A DNA stretch of 64,000 bases from Halorubrum sp. GN11_10-6_MGM (GTDB lineage Archaea; Halobacteriota; Halobacteria; Halobacteriales; Haloferacaceae): assembly GCF_005435165.1 (NCBI RefSeq), contig NZ_SGUC01000007.1, positions 52,085 to 116,084 on the forward strand, in the 5' to 3' direction. The translations under genes and the position numbers were made by a program. The stretch's first letter is position 1. Each line of letters opens with the position of its first letter. This document shows positions 62,837-64,000 of the stretch, one piece after another. The notes under the pieces were generated by a model. It did no database searches and had not been told where the DNA came from. It worked only from the letters and a program-made list of their open reading frames with translations.

Positions 62837-63397
62837 TCAGCCGAGCAGGCCGAGCCCCTCGATGCGCTCGACGATCTCTTCGACGGCTTCCTCGGCGTCG
62901 TCGGTCCGCTTGCCGCCGGTGATAACGATCTTTCCGCTCCCGAAGAGGAGGATGACGACCTCGGGTTCGTCCATGCGGTAGACGAGCCCGGGGAACTGCT
63001 CCGGCTCGTACTCCACGTCTTCGAGGCCGAGGCCGATCGCGAGAGCGTTAAGGTTGAGGTTGTGGCCGAGGTCCGCGCTCGACACGATGTTCTGAACGGT
63101 GATCTCTGGGTCGTCTTCGACCGGGATCTGAAGCCCGCGAAGCTTCTCGAAGATGATCCCGAGCGCATCGTGTACGTCGTCGATGCTCTTCGCGCCCGTA
63201 CAGACGATCTTCCCCGAGCGGAAGATGAGCGCGGCCGCCTTCGGCTCCTGGGTCCGGTACACGAGGCCGGGGAAGTTGTCCGGGTTGAAATCCGCACCCG
63301 GGAGGTCCTCCGCGAGCGCCTCCAAGTCGAGCTCCTGACCGATACCCGTCGATGCAACAACGTTCTGAATCTCGATCGAGTCTGCAGGGTTCGTCAT
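62837..63397 (-). CDS. tbp: TATA-binding protein (TBP)
   Basis: 186 residues, two direct repeats of about 90: IEIQNVVASTGIGQELDLEALAEDL with FPGLVYRTQEPKAAALIFRSGKIVCTGAKS, and ITVQNIVSSADLGHNLNLNALAIGL with FPGLVYRMDEPEVVILLFGSGKIVITGGKR (each in part). It binds the TATA box to start transcription together with TFB. Its own promoter has GTTTATAAGG (63424-63433, about 30 bases before the ATG) and ACATATAAAA nearer. It sits convergent to orc1. Confidence 0.97.
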   Translation of the reverse strand: MTNPADSIEIQNVVASTGIGQELDLEALAEDLPGADFNPDNFPGLVYRTQEPKAAALIFRSGKIVCTGAKSIDDVHDALGIIFEKLRGLQIPVEDDPEITVQNIVSSADLGHNLNLNALAIGLGLEDVEYEPEQFPGLVYRMDEPEVVILLFGSGKIVITGGKRTDDAEEAVEEIVERIEGLGLLG

Positions 63398-63423
63398 CGT
63401 TCGCTTTTATATGTGTCCCCCTC

Positions 63424-63433
63424 CCTTATAAAC
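63424..63433 (-). promoter_or_regulatory. TATA box of tbp
   Basis: On the minus strand GTTTATAAGG is about 30 bases before the tbp ATG; ATATAAAA lies about 12 bases before it. Confidence 0.5.
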
Positions 63434-63664
63434 GCCCGTGGTATAAACGACAAGTTTGCCACGAGCCGCACTCGGTTACATCTCGCGTACGCGTGAGGTC
63501 GCTTACGAACCTCGGGAGTCGATGATCTAATTCTTACATGTCGGCCGATCACAAGTTCTTTTCAGGTCGTTCGATACCGACGACGCTTTCGCGACGCTAC
63601 CCTCCGCTGATGGATCAGATCGTTGTAAACTGCTCCATGAAACCGCATGACGTGGCGGAGTTGG

Positions 63665-63705
63665 TTCGACGGGGTTAAGTACAACCCGGGCATTCGAAGA
63701 AATGC
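63665..63705 (+). promoter_or_regulatory. rRNA operon promoter 1
   Basis: TTCGACGGGGTTAAGTACAA with TATA-like TTAAGT at 63675-63680 is the sequence of haloarchaeal rRNA promoters; the start would fall near 63700 (AATGCGAGG). Confidence 0.82.
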
Positions 63706-63729
63706 GAGGCGCCCCCGACGAGGGGGCAC

Positions 63730-63755
63730 CGACCGGCCGTCGACGCGGCCGGTCG
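63730..63755. repeat. Inverted repeat between the two rRNA promoters
   Basis: CGACCGGCC (63730-63738) pairs with GGCCGGTCG (63747-63755). It lies between promoter 1 and 2 and could act on transcription from the first. Confidence 0.6.
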
Positions 63756-63759
63756 AAGC

Positions 63760-63803
63760 GTTCCGACGTGCTTAAGTGTACAAGCCCGTTCGGTTGATAC
63801 GCG
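63760..63803 (+). promoter_or_regulatory. rRNA operon promoter 2
   Basis: TTCCGACGTGCTTAAGTGTA with TTAAGT at 63772-63777 repeats the promoter-1 pattern about 97 bases later. Predicted start near 63800 (ATACGCGAAG). Confidence 0.82.
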
Positions 63804-64000
63804 AAGAACGCACCGCGGACTCGGGCCGTTCAACTCGGCCCGGTTTCGCAGAGTCGGCTTGTCCGACTCACCTGATGAGGATCGCGCCCCCTGCGCTCCG
63901 GCGTAAGCGGCGATCTGATGTGAGCCGTGGTCGTTCGGTGTCATCCAAGCCGTTGGATGGACCGGACACCACACAGACCAATGCAATGGTGTGTCAATCT
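63804..64000 (+). ncRNA. Leader of the 16S rRNA precursor (16S itself lies outside)
   Basis: The stretch after promoter 2 has no gene. It contains several inverted repeats: ATCCAAGCCGTTGGAT around 63941-63956 and ACACCACACAG with GGTGTGT near the right edge, like the leader and processing-stem of haloarchaeal 16S. The conserved 5' end of 16S rRNA (ATTCCGGTTGATCC) is not reached. Confidence 0.65.

Noticed and set aside
63804..64000. 16S rRNA gene within the window
   Set aside because: The conserved 5' end is not present; only promoter and leader are visible.

Overview
The window is a high-GC chromosomal segment of a halophilic archaeon (class Halobacteria). The evidence is the strongly acidic proteome, Tat lipoproteins, leaderless genes with a TATA-like box about 27 bases before the start codon, haloarchaeal rRNA promoters, an Orc1/Cdc6 gene beside origin recognition boxes, TBP, Cdc48, a ubiquitin-like SAMP/MoaD protein and three archaeal tRNAs. 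A GC-rich dispersed intergenic repeat recalls Halorubrum, but the genus is an inference.

Layout. 0-10 kb: the tail of an aldehyde dehydrogenase, a small flavoprotein, tRNA-Tyr with a duplicated 3' tail, a thermonuclease-like lipoprotein, an XPB-like helicase carrying an intein, and a TPP enzyme. 10-19 kb: a Gfo/Idh/MocA oxidoreductase, a DUF418 membrane protein, a MATE exporter, an MscS channel, a PAC2 protein, a TrmB-type regulator and a UspA protein. 19-26 kb: a copper-handling block (Sco1-like, HTH regulator, NosY, NosF, NosD, NosL) with no nosZ in the window. 26-38 kb: carB, hypothetical proteins, cdc48, larC with a long His tract, and aspS. 38-50 kb: secreted and membrane proteins, NAD kinase, a KaiC-like ATPase, tRNA-Gly with a hairpin array, an M28 peptidase, NAD synthetase, truA, UspA and cyclophilin. 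50-60 kb: intron-containing tRNA-Glu, trans-sulfuration enzyme, hydroxyacid dehydrogenase, AbrB-PhoU regulator, a SAMP3-like operon, an FAH-family protein and the malic enzyme-PTA fusion. 60-64 kb: a regulator, a replication origin with five 21-bp boxes, orc1/cdc6, tbp and the promoter/leader region of an rRNA operon whose 16S gene lies just beyond the right edge.

The right end groups replication initiation (origin plus Orc1), transcription initiation (TBP) and rRNA transcription. Metabolism here is mainly housekeeping: carbamoyl phosphate, NAD and NADP synthesis, C4 to C3 flux through malic enzyme, and sulfur amino acids. The most unusual features are the HTH-bearing intein in the helicase DEAD-like motif, a tRNA-Glu(UUC) with a canonical bulge-helix-bulge intron, two tRNA genes followed by a displaced copy of their own 3' end plus hairpins, a SAMP3-like protein with an Ala after the diglycine, and a recurrent pattern of short tandem duplications spanning start or stop codons.
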